Source: Sphaerospermopsis torques-reginae ITEP-024 (lineage in GTDB: Bacteria > Cyanobacteriota > Cyanobacteriia > Cyanobacteriales > Nostocaceae). From it: DNA of 64,000 bases. Below, piece after piece: positions 1 to 10,516 of the stretch (its first letter is position 1; each line of letters begins with the position of its first letter). The notes beneath the pieces were generated by a model, which searched no databases, was not told where the DNA came from, and saw only the letters and a list, made by a program, of their open reading frames with translations. The stretch is from assembly GCF_019598945.1 (NCBI RefSeq), contig NZ_CP080598.1, forward strand, positions 2,170,001-2,234,000. The letters are read 5' to 3'. A program made the position numbers and the translations under genes.

Positions 1-39
1 ATATAAAAATTTAGTCCCATCACCTAAAAATTACTGTAA

Positions 40-67
40 TTTTCAATTTTCAATTTTCAATTTTCAA
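40..67. repeat. STRR array, 4 x TTTTCAA
   Basis: Four perfect tandem heptamers just downstream of the PEP-synthase-like gene. Period-7 arrays like this recur in most intergenic regions of the window and match the short tandemly repeated repetitive sequences known from heterocystous cyanobacteria. Confidence 0.9.
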
Positions 68-2421
68 TTCCCCAAAAGTTTCCTAGCTGCTGCTAAAATC
101 AAACGTTGTTCAGCACGAGCGATCGCTTGATAAGTCCTTTCCACCGCTTCCGGTTCTACAGAAATAGAACTAATACCCCATTCCACCAATTTATCAATAA
201 TTTCTGGATATAAAGCAGGTGCTTGACCACAAATAGAACAAAAAATACCCCCATCTTTAGCCATTTTAATTAATTGAAAAATTGCACCCATCACCGCTGG
301 ATGACGTTCATCAAATATACTTGCTAATTCTCCTTGTTCTCGATCCACCCCTAAAATTAATTGTGTCAAATCATTAGTACCAATAGAAATCCCTGCTGCC
401 CCAGCTTTAATATATTCTGGTAATAAAAATAATATACTCGGAACTTCTGCCATGATCCATAATTGAAAATGGGGATTTTCCGTTAAACCAACTTCTTCAA
501 CTTGACGACGACAAAATACAAACTCCTCCACAGTCCGCACAAAAGGCAACATCAAATGAATATTACTATAACCATTTTTTTGCAACCTTGCTAAAGCCTT
601 CAATTCTAATTCAAAAACAGCCGCATTTTTCACATAACTCCAAGTACCATGTTCACCTAAAATTGAACTTGTTGCAGATTCTCCACCATAATTAAAAGAC
701 GGAAAATCCTGTATTCGCCAATCTAAAGAACGATATAAAATAGGTCGAGGTGCAAAACCAATGGCAAATTTTTTAATTTCCTCAGATAAAGTTTCTAATA
801 ATTCAGTTTGTCTACCATCCAACAACCAAGCATGAGGATTTTGTCCCTGCAAAATATTCAAAATCATCAATTCTGAACGTAACAAACCCACCCCATCCAC
901 AGGTAAACTTTGTACTGTTTCAATCAAATTTACTTGACTAAGATTAACTAATAATTGGGTGGCAATCATCGGTAATATTTTAGCATTACTCAACCCATAA
1001 TGAGACTGATTTGCATGATGATCAAATTGTTCTTTTTTATTCTCGGTTAATGAAATTTTCTCTCCATCTTTCAAGATATTACCCTCTTTTGAACCACGAT
1101 AAACTTCTCCCCTATCACCATCAAGCAATAGTCTTTCACCAGTTTGAATTAAATTAGTCGCATTTTTCGCACTGACTATAGCAGGAATACCCAATTCCCT
1201 AGATAAAATGGCAGCATGACTGGTTAATCCTCCTCCTTCTGTAATAATACCACTGACTTGATGTAGTAAAGGCAACCAATCAGGAGTAATGGACGGAGCG
1301 ATTAAAATTACTCCCTTGGGTATTTGTGAAGGTTTGGGTTGTGAAGCAAGAATGACATACGCAGTAGCAGTTATCCGCCCTCTAGCCGCCCCTATTCCTT
1401 TGAGGAGTAAATTAGGAATTAAAGACGGTGGAACATTAACTTGAGTAATGTAAAGTTTTGGGGTAGGAATATTGATTGTAATTGTCCATTTTATTGTTAA
1501 TTTTGTCCCTATTTCACTAAATAATTGATTGCCTAAAATAATGATTTGTTGGAGAAATTCTTCTGGAATTGCATACTGTTTTTGTTTTTCCTCACTGATG
1601 AGATAGGAAAATAAACAATTTTGATCTGTGATTAATTTAGATGGGTATTCTTCAGCAGTCACAGATATAGGATTATGAACAGAATAGGCGATAATTTTAT
1701 TTCCTAATTGTTGTTCTTGAATAACTCCAGTGTTTTCTTCAATGTAATAAACATCTGGTAATACTTCACCCTTCTTAATAGCTATTCCTAATCCATAAGT
1801 TGCTTCTATTTCTGCTCCTGATGTATCAGATTGGAATGAACCAGAGGCGATCGCATTTTCTACCGGTTGCACTAACACCGCAAAATTAATGTGTTGTAAA
1901 TTAATGCCGACACTTTGCCAATATAGTAAACTTTTAGCACGAAATAACTGACTCCAAGTTTGTTTTAAACCTTCAGCGATAGCTTCCTCATTACAAACAC
2001 AAAACACCGATTCCAGCAACCCAGAAATATTTCCCATCAACTGATTACCAGATGATATACTTAAACTCGGACGCAAAATTAAACATTTCCCTTCCCAGGT
2101 TTTAGCAACTTGGAAAATCTCACTCACCCAATACTGTGGTAAACTACCAGCAATAATTTCCTGACGCAAACGGCCAGCTACCTGTTGAAGTTGTTGCCAA
2201 TTACCCACATCTAAATGTAGAGAAGAATAGGGTAAGTCCGCAACTAATGACTCTGAACTATTGAGAGTTTCTAGAAATTCTCGCCACACATTTGCAGAGA
2301 CTACAAAACCAGGTACTACTGGATAGCCCCTTTGCATAATTTTACTCAAGTAAAACGCCTTATCCCCAACTTGGGCGCGGTCTTGTGGTTTAATGTTGTC
2401 TAGCCAGTAGAGTTTGTCCAC
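64..2421 (-). CDS. PEP synthase-like / PEP-utilizing enzyme
   Basis: 785 aa with the layout of phosphoenolpyruvate synthase / pyruvate phosphate dikinase: an N-terminal nucleotide-binding region beginning VGDKAFYLSKIMQRGYPVV, a central swivelling phosphohistidine domain with GGGLTSHAAILSRELGIPA (acceptor His about residue 402), and a C-terminal PEP/pyruvate barrel with GISIGTNDLTQLILGVDR and a catalytic-type Cys in ICGQAPA. Enzymes of this family make PEP from pyruvate and ATP. The length fits PEP synthase (about 790 aa), but the N-terminal third diverges from the textbook ATP-grasp, so the true substrate is uncertain. The gene is monocistronic, with STRR arrays on both sides. Confidence 0.8.
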   Translation of the reverse strand: MDKLYWLDNIKPQDRAQVGDKAFYLSKIMQRGYPVVPGFVVSANVWREFLETLNSSESLVADLPYSSLHLDVGNWQQLQQVAGRLRQEIIAGSLPQYWVSEIFQVAKTWEGKCLILRPSLSISSGNQLMGNISGLLESVFCVCNEEAIAEGLKQTWSQLFRAKSLLYWQSVGINLQHINFAVLVQPVENAIASGSFQSDTSGAEIEATYGLGIAIKKGEVLPDVYYIEENTGVIQEQQLGNKIIAYSVHNPISVTAEEYPSKLITDQNCLFSYLISEEKQKQYAIPEEFLQQIIILGNQLFSEIGTKLTIKWTITINIPTPKLYITQVNVPPSLIPNLLLKGIGAARGRITATAYVILASQPKPSQIPKGVILIAPSITPDWLPLLHQVSGIITEGGGLTSHAAILSRELGIPAIVSAKNATNLIQTGERLLLDGDRGEVYRGSKEGNILKDGEKISLTENKKEQFDHHANQSHYGLSNAKILPMIATQLLVNLSQVNLIETVQSLPVDGVGLLRSELMILNILQGQNPHAWLLDGRQTELLETLSEEIKKFAIGFAPRPILYRSLDWRIQDFPSFNYGGESATSSILGEHGTWSYVKNAAVFELELKALARLQKNGYSNIHLMLPFVRTVEEFVFCRRQVEEVGLTENPHFQLWIMAEVPSILFLLPEYIKAGAAGISIGTNDLTQLILGVDREQGELASIFDERHPAVMGAIFQLIKMAKDGGIFCSICGQAPALYPEIIDKLVEWGISSISVEPEAVERTYQAIARAEQRLILAAARKLLGN

Positions 2422-2766
2422 TCAATTCTTTAGGTGTCATTTGTGCAAGTTTTACGTATCATTTGTCAGTTATCGACCTACTATTCTTATGGTAAAATAT
2501 AATTGTTACATTTTTTGATTATGTCCTCAATCCACAATATAAATCTTCTATAGGACTCCTATTTGATTTTTGAAACAACTCCGTACACCCAAATTATCTA
2601 AAACCCTATTCCCTATTCCCTATTCCCTATTCCCTGTCTCCACGGAAAATTTACAAATCAAATCAGAACACTAGAAATATAAATAAATATTATTGAACAT
2701 TGACTTTTTGCCATTGCATTACTAATTAAGGTAAAATATAATAACTTTTTCGTTAATACACATTTA
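2422..2766. other. Divergent intergenic region with STRR
   Basis: This lies between the divergent PEP-synthase-like and mgtC genes. It holds four copies of CCCTATT (2604-2631) plus a degenerate fifth. The string GGTAAAATATAAT occurs twice (about 2491 and 2731); the second, AT-rich with TATAAT, sits about 25 bp before the mgtC start and could be its -10 region. No small ORF is convincing. Confidence 0.5.
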
Positions 2767-3225
2767 TTGACAAATCCTTACTACATTGCCAGCAATGATT
2801 GGCTGAATATCTGCTTTCGCCTCTGTCTAGCATTGCTAATTGGTTCTATAATCGGCTTAGAACGGCAAATCAAGCATAAACCGGCTGGTTTAAGAACTCA
2901 TATGTTAGTCAGTTTGGGTTCAGCCGTGTTTACTATCACAGCAATACAAATTGGTGGACAAGAAATTAGTGCCGATGCTTTATCTCGCGTGATTCAAGGA
3001 ATTGCTGCTGGAGTTGGTTTTCTCGGTGGTGGCGAAATTTTGCGCGAATCTTCTCAAAAATCAAAATCAGCAGAAGTTCATGGACTAACTTCGGCCGCAG
3101 CTATTTGGGTGGCCGCTGCTTTAGGAGCAGCTGCTGGATGTGGTTTGTGGCAACTAGGATTAATTGCTGCTCTGTTGACAGTTATAGTTCTTTATTTATT
3201 TAAAAAATTAGAAAAATTGCATTAG
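2767..3225 (+). CDS. MgtC/SapB family membrane protein
   Basis: 152 aa hydrophobic protein with the MgtC N-terminal signature (RLCLALLIGSIIGLERQ, then GLRTHMLVSLGSAVF) and about four membrane segments. MgtC proteins sit in the inner membrane and act in Mg2+ homeostasis or modulate the F-ATPase. This copy has the membrane half only and lacks the C-terminal ACT-like domain of longer MgtC proteins, as is common for the SapB-like subgroup. The start is a TTG: no in-frame ATG precedes the conserved N-terminus. No other magnesium gene is adjacent. Confidence 0.8.
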   Translation: MTNPYYIASNDWLNICFRLCLALLIGSIIGLERQIKHKPAGLRTHMLVSLGSAVFTITAIQIGGQEISADALSRVIQGIAAGVGFLGGGEILRESSQKSKSAEVHGLTSAAAIWVAAALGAAAGCGLWQLGLIAALLTVIVLYLFKKLEKLH

Positions 3226-3230
3226 TTTGA

Positions 3231-3307
3231 TAATTGGTAATTGGTAATTGGTAATTGGTAATTGGTAATTGGTAATTGGTAATTGGTAATTGGTAATTGG
3301 TAATTGG
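3231..3307. repeat. STRR array, 11 x TAATTGG
   Basis: Eleven uninterrupted TAATTGG heptamers just after mgtC. A second array of the same unit lies about 150 bp further on, and the unit recurs, often inverted, elsewhere in the window. Confidence 0.95.
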
Positions 3308-3455
3308 TATAGTCATTTAACTTTAGATTGAGACATTAAGCTAAACAATAACCACGGAAATTTAATCTTCCAAACAATTGGACTACCTTGGTTATCCTAA
3401 AATCATTATCTACAGAACCTATCACTTTTTGTCTCATTTTTAAGTTAAACAACTA

Positions 3456-3557
<102 letters not shown>

Positions 3558-3989
3558 CTATAATTCGGGAAAATTAAACAATTTTAAGACTTTCGCAAAA
3601 ATTTCCTCATCTGCCCTTGTTTCTAAAATAGATTTTACTAGATTAATAAATTCCCAATCATATATATCATCATTATTTATAATTTTACTAGCAGCATAAA
3701 AACTTACATCATCAATCATTAATTCATTAGTAATGCCGGTTTGAAATTCAGTATTATTACTGCACCAAGAAAGAGATTTTCCGCGTAAAGTAAATTGAAA
3801 CCAGATAATTTCCTCCTTTTTTAATTCCAAAAAAATATCAAAATAAGGTTCTCCTCCTTGTAACCAAATTCTCACTGTATCTGCATGATCACATGGTTTC
3901 AGTATTCTTGGCTCAATAGCCCTCAATGATGCACCTAATGATGCAATTTCATTTTTATCTAATATCATGTTATTTTGTTGTAATTTCAT
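3558..3989 (-). CDS. Hypothetical protein, 143 aa
   Basis: I do not recognise the family. The product is a soluble, slightly acidic 143-residue protein without signal peptide or membrane segment. It has alternating hydrophobic/charged strands (VRIWLQGGEPYFDIFLELK, IIWFQFTLRGKSLSW), which suggests a small beta-rich fold, and a helical C-terminus (EIFAKVLKLFNF). An internal Met at residue 8 is an alternative start. It lies just downstream of recF on the same strand, separated by an STRR, so co-transcription is possible. The many Asn/Ile codons and AT-rich composition suggest a poorly conserved or accessory gene. Confidence 0.55.
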   Translation of the reverse strand: MKLQQNNMILDKNEIASLGASLRAIEPRILKPCDHADTVRIWLQGGEPYFDIFLELKKEEIIWFQFTLRGKSLSWCSNNTEFQTGITNELMIDDVSFYAASKIINNDDIYDWEFINLVKSILETRADEEIFAKVLKLFNFPEL

Positions 3990-3998
3990 ATTTTTTAA

Positions 3999-4026
3999 GG
4001 GAATAGGGAATAGGGAATAGGGAATA
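3999..4026. repeat. STRR array, 4 x GGGAATA
   Basis: Four tandem GGGAATA heptamers between the hypothetical gene and the recF 3' end; reverse-complement relative of the CCCTATT array near 2.6 kb. Confidence 0.9.
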
Positions 4027-4077
4027 GGAAAATGATTTATTTTTCCCAGTCACCAGTCACCAATCACGTTAATATTT

Positions 4078-5193
4078 CTACGTTAATATTTCTCCTGCTT
4101 TTACAAAGAGAATCTGAGAAGATTTTAACCATTGAGAGTCAAAAGCACCTAAATGAGTAGTAGTAATTAAAGTCTGAAAACGGTCTTGAATCGCATTAAG
4201 TAATTGATTTTGACGGGAGAGGTCTAATTCTGCTAAAACATCATCTAATAAAAGTAACGGAGCTTCATGAACAACTTCTTCAATTAATTGTAATTCTGCT
4301 AATTTTAAAGCTAAAACTAAAGTACGTTGTTGACCTTGAGAACCATATTGACGAGCAGGTGTTTGATTAATAATTAATTCTACCTCATCCCTGTGGGGTC
4401 CAACAAGAGTAGTACCTCGGTGTAATTCAATAACAGAACGTTGTTGAATTTTCCCGAAAAAAGATTGTGTAATATCTTCATTATCATCTTTTCCTATAGG
4501 CACATTAGGAGCATAATTAATTTCCAAAATTTCTGTACTACCACTAATACTAGCGTGCCATTTGGCAGCAATAGGTGTTAATCTTTGAATAGCTCTGTTG
4601 CGTCTTCTAATTACCTTTGTGCCGGCGTTAACTAACTGTGCATCCCAAATAGCTAATTCCGAATTTTGAATATTATCTCCTGACTGCTGACTCCTTTTCA
4701 AAAAAGCATTACGTTGGCGTAATACTTGGTTATATTGATGTAAAATGTGAGCATAAACTGGTTCGAGTTGAATCAAAAGAGTATCTAACCAATTACGACG
4801 AACTTCAGGACTACCACGCACCAATTCTAAATCTAAACTAGAAAATTCTACAGCATTTAAAACACCGAGAAAATCCATTTGACGGCGGACTATTTCACTA
4901 TTTATAGCTACACTGCGGCGGCCATGTCGGCGTAAAGTTAATGTTAAATCACTTATTCCTGCGCTTCTTTCTAGGGTAGCATTAATTTGCGCGATATCTT
5001 CCCCATCTTTAATAAAATCACGATCTTTACCCATGCGGTGCGATCGCAATGTAGCTAACAACTCTACAGACTCCAATAAATTAGATTTTCCTTGGGCATT
5101 ATTACCAACTAAAATTGTTTTAGGGGCAGTAAAATTAATTTTCTGCTCTTGATAATTACGAAAATTTCTGAGGTGTAGATTTTTAAGATACAT
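4078..5193 (-). CDS. recF: DNA replication and repair protein RecF
   Basis: 371 aa, full length for RecF. The N-terminus MYLKNLHLRNFRNY and Walker A GNNAQGKSN (about residues 30-38) are diagnostic. GSQGQQRTLVLALKLAEL is the ABC-type signature and LLLLDDVLAELD the Walker B. RecF is an SMC-like ATPase that binds gapped duplex DNA and loads RecA through RecO/R. The gene stands apart from dnaN and gyrB, as usual in cyanobacteria. Its last codons overlap a direct repeat of ACGTTAATATTTCT, so the C-terminus may be strain-variable. Confidence 0.95.
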   Translation of the reverse strand: MYLKNLHLRNFRNYQEQKINFTAPKTILVGNNAQGKSNLLESVELLATLRSHRMGKDRDFIKDGEDIAQINATLERSAGISDLTLTLRRHGRRSVAINSEIVRRQMDFLGVLNAVEFSSLDLELVRGSPEVRRNWLDTLLIQLEPVYAHILHQYNQVLRQRNAFLKRSQQSGDNIQNSELAIWDAQLVNAGTKVIRRRNRAIQRLTPIAAKWHASISGSTEILEINYAPNVPIGKDDNEDITQSFFGKIQQRSVIELHRGTTLVGPHRDEVELIINQTPARQYGSQGQQRTLVLALKLAELQLIEEVVHEAPLLLLDDVLAELDLSRQNQLLNAIQDRFQTLITTTHLGAFDSQWLKSSQILFVKAGEILT

Positions 5194-5376
5194 ATTTAAG
5201 CATTCAGGAGTCAGGAGTCAGGAGAAAAATAATCAAATTTTGACTATTTACTATATTCTCTTATTTACAAATTCCTAAAAAATTTGTTCATCAAACTATT
5301 TTATTCATTTCAACTTAGTAATAGGTAATATTGATTGATTATTACCAATTACCTATTACCTATTACCAATTACCTA

Positions 5377-8250
5377 TCAAACATTCTTCTTGCCCATGAC
5401 GCGGAAGAAAATCTTTTCTCCTTCAATCCAAACGAACATCAAGGCACTGAAACCAATACAAATTAGTAACTCATTAAAAGGCAGATAATGAGTACCAAAA
5501 AAGGCTCGCAGAGGTGGAACATATATTAACATCAACTGTAAAATCGTAGTGGCAACAACAGCGCCCAATACGAATTTATTAGAAAGAGGATTCATTTCAA
5601 TTGTTAGCTGATTGTTAGAACGAATAGCGATCGCATGACCCATTTGGGCAAGACATAAAGTAGTAAATACCATTGTCTTCCAGCGTTCGGGATTTAGATT
5701 TTCTCCGGTGGCTATTTGGACGTGAGAATAAGCCCATTGCATGAGAATAATTGTAATAATCGCAAATACAATCCCAATTCGTACCATGTAAGCACCCAAA
5801 CCCCTAGCAAAAATACTTTCACGGGGACTAAAAGGTGGACGTTGCATGACATCTGGTTCTGGGGGTTCGACAGCTAAAGCTAAAGCAGGTAAACCATCTG
5901 TCACCAAGTTCATCCAGAGAATTTGCAAAGGTGAGAGGGGAACACCACCCAAACCTAAAAGGGGTGCTGAAGCAATGGTGAGAACTTCGCCGATATTACT
6001 ACCCAAGATGTATTTGATAAACCGTCGAATATTGGTATAAACAACCCTACCTTCCTTAGTAGCCGCGACAATGGTAGCAAAGTTATCATCTAACAGCACC
6101 ATATCGCTGGCTTCTTTACTGACATCTGTACCGGTAATACCCATAGCGATACCAATATCAGCTTGTTTCAGGGCGGGTGCATCATTAACACCATCCCCAG
6201 TCATGGCCACAAATCTACCACGACGCTGTAAAGCTTGAACAATTCGCAGTTTGTGTTCTGGAGAAACCCTAGCATAAATACTGACTAAATCAACTTGTTG
6301 TTCTAGTTCAGGATCACTCATGCGCTGTAATTCTTGACCAGTGAGAACTCTAGCATCTGCATCAGCGATACCCAAGTCAAGAGCGATCGCCCTAGCAGTC
6401 AACTGATGATCACCAGTAATCATAATCGGGCGAATACCCGCTTGACGACATTCTGCCACAGCCGCCCGCACTTCAGGGCGTGGAGCATCCAACATTCCCA
6501 CCAAACCCAACCACACCAAATCATTTTCAGAAGTATCTTCTGAAGCTTCGGGGGGTATTTCCGTTAAAGGTTTATAAGCAAAACCCAACACCCGCAAACC
6601 TTGGGAAGCCATTTGGTCATTAGCTGCGAGAATTTGAGCGTGTTGTTCTTCGTCTATGGGAACAGAGCGATCGCCTAAATAAATATGAGTACAACGAGCT
6701 AAAGTTAATTCTGGTGAACCCTTAGTAAACATTAAATACTGTTCCGAGTCCACAAAACCCGCTATTACCGGATCAACCCCAGTCATCCCTGGATCACCTG
6801 TGGCCACTGCTTCCACCTGAGAAATAACACTCATGCGTTTTCTTTCAGAAGAAAAGGGAAACTCAGACACACGGGGTAACTTACTATTCCATTGATCTTT
6901 TTCAATACCAGCTTTACCCGCCAAAGTCATCAAAGCGCCTTCAGTGGGATCGCCTAAAATTGCCCATTCTCCCGCTTCTTTTTGCAGTACCGAGTCATTA
7001 CACACAGCACAAGCAACTAATAAAGCAGATATTTCTGGATGTTCTTCTAAATCAGCTTTTTGCCCATCTAACTGAAAATCACCAACAGGAGCATAACCTT
7101 CCCCTGTCACCCTAAAAGTTTTTTGATTGGTGTAGACTGACTGCACCACCATTTTATTTTGAGTTAAAGTCCCGGTTTTATCAGAACAGATAGTAGTTAC
7201 AGAACCGAGAGTTTCTACGGCTGGAAGTTTACGAATTAAAGCATTATGGCGCACCATGCGCTGAGTTCCCAAAGCCAGAGTTACAGTAATCACCGCAGGT
7301 AAACCTTCAGGAACTACCGCCACCGCCATACTGAGAGAAACTTCTACCAACTCTTGTAAATTTTTCCAGCCTATTCCCTTAACTAAATCATGGATTAGAC
7401 CACCACCGACAACCAGAGCAACCAGCACCAAAGAACCAGATACCAACACATTACCGAGTTGAGTCATGCGTTGTTGCAGGGGAGTAGGTTCACTGTCCAC
7501 CGACTGTAACATGGTGGCAATTTTGCCTAGTTCCGTTGTCATGCCAGTATTGGTGACAAGCACCTTAGCACGGCCTTGGACAACTTCCGTACCTTGAAAA
7601 ACTAAATTAATGCGATCGCCGAGTGACGTATCTTCTGGTAATGTAAGTATGGCTTGCTTATTGACAGCTTCAGCTTCACCAGTTAATGCTGACTCTCGCA
7701 CTTGCAAATTAGACTGTTCGATTAAGCGTCCATCAGCAGAAACCTGTACCCCCGCTTCCAGTAGCATCACATCCCCAGGTACAAGATCCTTCCCCGCTAC
7801 ATCCGTCAGTTTACCATTACGGATCACGCGCACTGAGGGCGAAGAGAGTTTTTTCAAGGCCGCCAGAGCTTTTTCTGCACGGCTTTCCTGGACATAACCG
7901 AGAATACCATTCAGGATTACAATTGCCATAATCGCAATTGTGTCTTTAAATGGCACTTCACCAGCTTTTAAAGTACCTTGTTGCAACGCCAAAAAATCTA
8001 AACCACCAGAAACGAAAGCCACAAAGATCAGCATCAATAACATGATGTTAGTGAACTGATCTAGGAGAATCTCCCAAGGGCTACGGCCACCCTGTTCTTC
8101 TAGTTCGTTGGGACCGTATTTTTGCAAACGTTGTTCAACTTCTTGGGGTGTTAAGCCGCTGTCTGCATTGCTATCAAGCAGTTCTAAAGCTTTATCAACC
8201 TCCAAACCATGCCAAACTGCGGCACTTTCAGGTAAAGAATGAGCAGACAT
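5377..8250 (-). CDS. pacL: P-type Ca2+-transporting ATPase (PacL-like)
   Basis: 957 aa P-type ATPase of the SERCA-like IIA class. It starts with a cation-ATPase N domain ([16 protein letters not shown]) and has the actuator TGEAEAV loop. [11 protein letters not shown] carries the membrane Glu that ligands Ca2+. The phosphorylation site is [11 protein letters not shown] (Asp about 357), the hinge is [16 protein letters not shown], and a six-helix C-terminal membrane domain follows. The family exports Ca2+ across the plasma membrane. The name PacL follows the cyanobacterial SERCA-type enzyme; other cations are possible. Downstream of its end is a short A/T-rich palindromic stretch with TAATAGGTAA repeats. 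No regulator is adjacent. Confidence 0.88.
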   Translation of the reverse strand: MSAHSLPESAAVWHGLEVDKALELLDSNADSGLTPQEVEQRLQKYGPNELEEQGGRSPWEILLDQFTNIMLLMLIFVAFVSGGLDFLALQQGTLKAGEVPFKDTIAIMAIVILNGILGYVQESRAEKALAALKKLSSPSVRVIRNGKLTDVAGKDLVPGDVMLLEAGVQVSADGRLIEQSNLQVRESALTGEAEAVNKQAILTLPEDTSLGDRINLVFQGTEVVQGRAKVLVTNTGMTTELGKIATMLQSVDSEPTPLQQRMTQLGNVLVSGSLVLVALVVGGGLIHDLVKGIGWKNLQELVEVSLSMAVAVVPEGLPAVITVTLALGTQRMVRHNALIRKLPAVETLGSVTTICSDKTGTLTQNKMVVQSVYTNQKTFRVTGEGYAPVGDFQLDGQKADLEEHPEISALLVACAVCNDSVLQKEAGEWAILGDPTEGALMTLAGKAGIEKDQWNSKLPRVSEFPFSSERKRMSVISQVEAVATGDPGMTGVDPVIAGFVDSEQYLMFTKGSPELTLARCTHIYLGDRSVPIDEEQHAQILAANDQMASQGLRVLGFAYKPLTEIPPEASEDTSENDLVWLGLVGMLDAPRPEVRAAVAECRQAGIRPIMITGDHQLTARAIALDLGIADADARVLTGQELQRMSDPELEQQVDLVSIYARVSPEHKLRIVQALQRRGRFVAMTGDGVNDAPALKQADIGIAMGITGTDVSKEASDMVLLDDNFATIVAATKEGRVVYTNIRRFIKYILGSNIGEVLTIASAPLLGLGGVPLSPLQILWMNLVTDGLPALALAVEPPEPDVMQRPPFSPRESIFARGLGAYMVRIGIVFAIITIILMQWAYSHVQIATGENLNPERWKTMVFTTLCLAQMGHAIAIRSNNQLTIEMNPLSNKFVLGAVVATTILQLMLIYVPPLRAFFGTHYLPFNELLICIGFSALMFVWIEGEKIFFRVMGKKNV

Positions 8251-8332
8251 CGTGTAGGTTACAGGAAATGGTTACAAAATTCGATCATAATTTAGTGATG
8301 GCAGGATTTCCATCAATCATGTATTAGGAATC

Positions 8333-8453
8333 GGGGACTGGGGACTGGGGACTGGTGATTGGTGATTGGTGATTGGTGATTGGTGATTGGTGATTGGGGA
8401 AGAATATTAACTTTTGCCTCTTGCCTTTTGCCTTTTGCCTTTTGCCTTTTGCC
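8333..8453. repeat. Compound STRR: GGGGACT x3, GGTGATT x6, TTTTGCC x6
   Basis: Three GGGGACT and six GGTGATT heptamers run in one phase from 8333 to 8395; a second block of TTTTGCC units (one variant) follows at 8412-8453. A further degenerate TTCCCTA / ATGACTA stretch leads into the start codon of the next gene. This is the whole of the intergenic region, so no conventional promoter stands out. Confidence 0.9.
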
Positions 8454-8502
8454 TTCTGTTCCCTGTTCCCTATTCCCTACCATGACTAATAACTAATGAC
8501 TA

Positions 8503-10188
8503 ATGACTAATAATATGAGTTTGACACTCCCTAGTTTGAATGTTAGCCAGATGTTTGGGCAAAAAACTATTCGACCGTTTACTGCTGCTACCCTCTATGG
8601 TATTGCTTTCATTAAAGATAAACTCATTGCTATTGACTCTATCAAGGGACATCTGCTAGAGATTGACCCTATCTCTGATAACAGTAAAATTCTTAATCCC
8701 CACCAAGTTAAGGAATTTACAGATGTTACTGGTTTAGCTGTGTGGGAAAATACACTCTGGGTCAGCCGTGGTAATAGCGTTTATTTGTGTAAGTTGGGTT
8801 CTTGGGGTTTGGAGCATTTTGTTACTTTACCTTATGCGGCTGATGGTGTTGCGGTTTGGGAATCTACTGTCTATGTTAGCTGCCAAAGACTAGGTTATAT
8901 TCTGATTTTTGACAAAGATACACGCAAAGAAATTACTAGATTTTATGCCCCTGGGGTGGGGAGAGAAAATTTGGCAGTCAGCGAAGAAACTCTCTGGGTT
9001 TGCGATCGCACAGAACAAACAGTTTACTCTATGGACCGGGCAACTGGAGAAGTTCGTTTTAGTGTCCTCACTCCTTTTGCTTCTCCTACAGGTATTGCTA
9101 TCAACAGTCAGGAGCAAACCACAGGTAAGGATCTGCTCTATGTTGCTTACTCTACAGAAGAGCCTTATATTCGTGATAATCCCAATGCTGATCCTAATCA
9201 TGAGCTAACTTATCGGGATATCACTTTTATTCATCCCTTGTATTATCACTACAACCTAGATAAACGCTACGCCTTATCTAATGGTTATTTGGTGGAAATG
9301 TCTTATGTGGAAGAAATTTCACCTTTAGAAGAAGTTTATTTACCCAATGTTGAATGGCGTATTGCTCTACCATCAGAAACAGAACGCCAAAAGGTGAAAC
9401 AAGTTGAACCTATCGGTTTACCCTTCACAGAAGAAATTATTGAAGGACAACGGGTAGCTGTATTTAATTTTGATACTCTCGTTCCCGGTGAACGTCATAT
9501 ATTTGGCTGGAAGGCACTTTTAGAAGTTCGCGGTATTAAGTATCGCATTACACCCAAAGATGTAGAAGACCTCCCTGAACTCACACCAGAATTACAAACT
9601 CGCTATTTGGTGGATGATGATGATTTAGCAATGGATACAACCATTGTCCGCCGTGCTGCTCGTGATGCTGTTGGTTCGGAAACCAATATGTTACGAAAAA
9701 TGTACAATATCCGCAACTATGTCTATGATGAGTTATCCTATGGTATTAAACCCCACATAGATACACCAGACATAGTTTTAGAACGGGGCGTTGGTTCTTG
9801 TGGGGAATATGTAGGCGTATTGCTGGCTTTGTGTCGTTTAAATGGTATTCCTTGTCGCACTGTCGGCAGGTATAAATGTCCTCCATATCCTGAACTACAG
9901 GGAGTCCCTCTGCAACCTGACTTTAATCATGTTTGGCTAGAGTTTTACATCCCTGGTTTTGGTTGGCTACCAATGGAATCTAATCCCGATGATATAGGTG
10001 ATTATGGTCCATATCCTACACGCTTTTTTATGGGATTATGCTGGTATCATATCGAAATTGGTAAAGGTGTTTCCTTTGAAACTCTTACCAGTAATGGTGA
10101 AAGGCTAACCAAAGAAGAAATATCCATTGGCAATTTGGCGATTAACCATATTCGGTTTACAATTCTTAAAGAATTACCACCGATTTAA
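8503..10188 (+). CDS. Beta-propeller plus transglutaminase-like protease
   Basis: 561 aa. The N-terminal 210 residues look like NHL/SMP-30-type propeller blades: repeated W-E-x-T-L/V-W/Y-V-S/C units such as AVWENTLWVSRG, AVWESTVYVSCQ and AVSEETLWVCDR. The C-terminal half is a transglutaminase-like cysteine hydrolase with triad Cys433 (GSCGEY), His476 (FNHVWLEF) and Asp496 (ESNPDD). No signal peptide is evident, so it is probably cytoplasmic. The family includes peptidases and amidases; the substrate is unknown. The ATG at 8503 lies inside an ATGACTA heptamer repeat, and the ATG at 8515 (MSLTLPSL) is an alternative start. No operon partner. Confidence 0.75.
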   Translation: MTNNMSLTLPSLNVSQMFGQKTIRPFTAATLYGIAFIKDKLIAIDSIKGHLLEIDPISDNSKILNPHQVKEFTDVTGLAVWENTLWVSRGNSVYLCKLGSWGLEHFVTLPYAADGVAVWESTVYVSCQRLGYILIFDKDTRKEITRFYAPGVGRENLAVSEETLWVCDRTEQTVYSMDRATGEVRFSVLTPFASPTGIAINSQEQTTGKDLLYVAYSTEEPYIRDNPNADPNHELTYRDITFIHPLYYHYNLDKRYALSNGYLVEMSYVEEISPLEEVYLPNVEWRIALPSETERQKVKQVEPIGLPFTEEIIEGQRVAVFNFDTLVPGERHIFGWKALLEVRGIKYRITPKDVEDLPELTPELQTRYLVDDDDLAMDTTIVRRAARDAVGSETNMLRKMYNIRNYVYDELSYGIKPHIDTPDIVLERGVGSCGEYVGVLLALCRLNGIPCRTVGRYKCPPYPELQGVPLQPDFNHVWLEFYIPGFGWLPMESNPDDIGDYGPYPTRFFMGLCWYHIEIGKGVSFETLTSNGERLTKEEISIGNLAINHIRFTILKELPPI

Positions 10189-10516
10189 TTTGGGACTTCA
10201 AAATTGACAAATTGTATTTAGTAATGGGGTATCAGGTAGGAGCAGAATTAGCTCCTAACGCCCCTGGATACGGCTGATCTGCCTAAGTTAATCAAAAGTT
10301 TAAGGTTTAGGTAAAAAATTTTTATTTAGCCTTTAATGAAAATATCAGTAATTTTTCGGTTTAAGCTGTAAAATGGTGATATAAACTGCTCATCAGGAAA
10401 GATGGAAAATAAACTTTATTCAACCATTGTTTGTGAAAACTGTATAAGTCAAGTTCACACGCACCTATTGAAGTATGAAAATAACGGATCAAGCAATTTG
10501 TAAACGGTAATAAAAG
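10189..10516. other. Intergenic region with a strong hairpin
   Basis: AT-rich gap of 328 bp. A long imperfect hairpin occupies 10229-10271: outer arms GTATCAGG / CCTGGATAC and an inner perfect 7-bp stem TAGGAGC / GCTCCTA around a 7-nt loop. No U-tract follows, so it is not a standard terminator; it could be part of a transcript leader or a small RNA. The rest shows no motif I can name. Confidence 0.5.
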
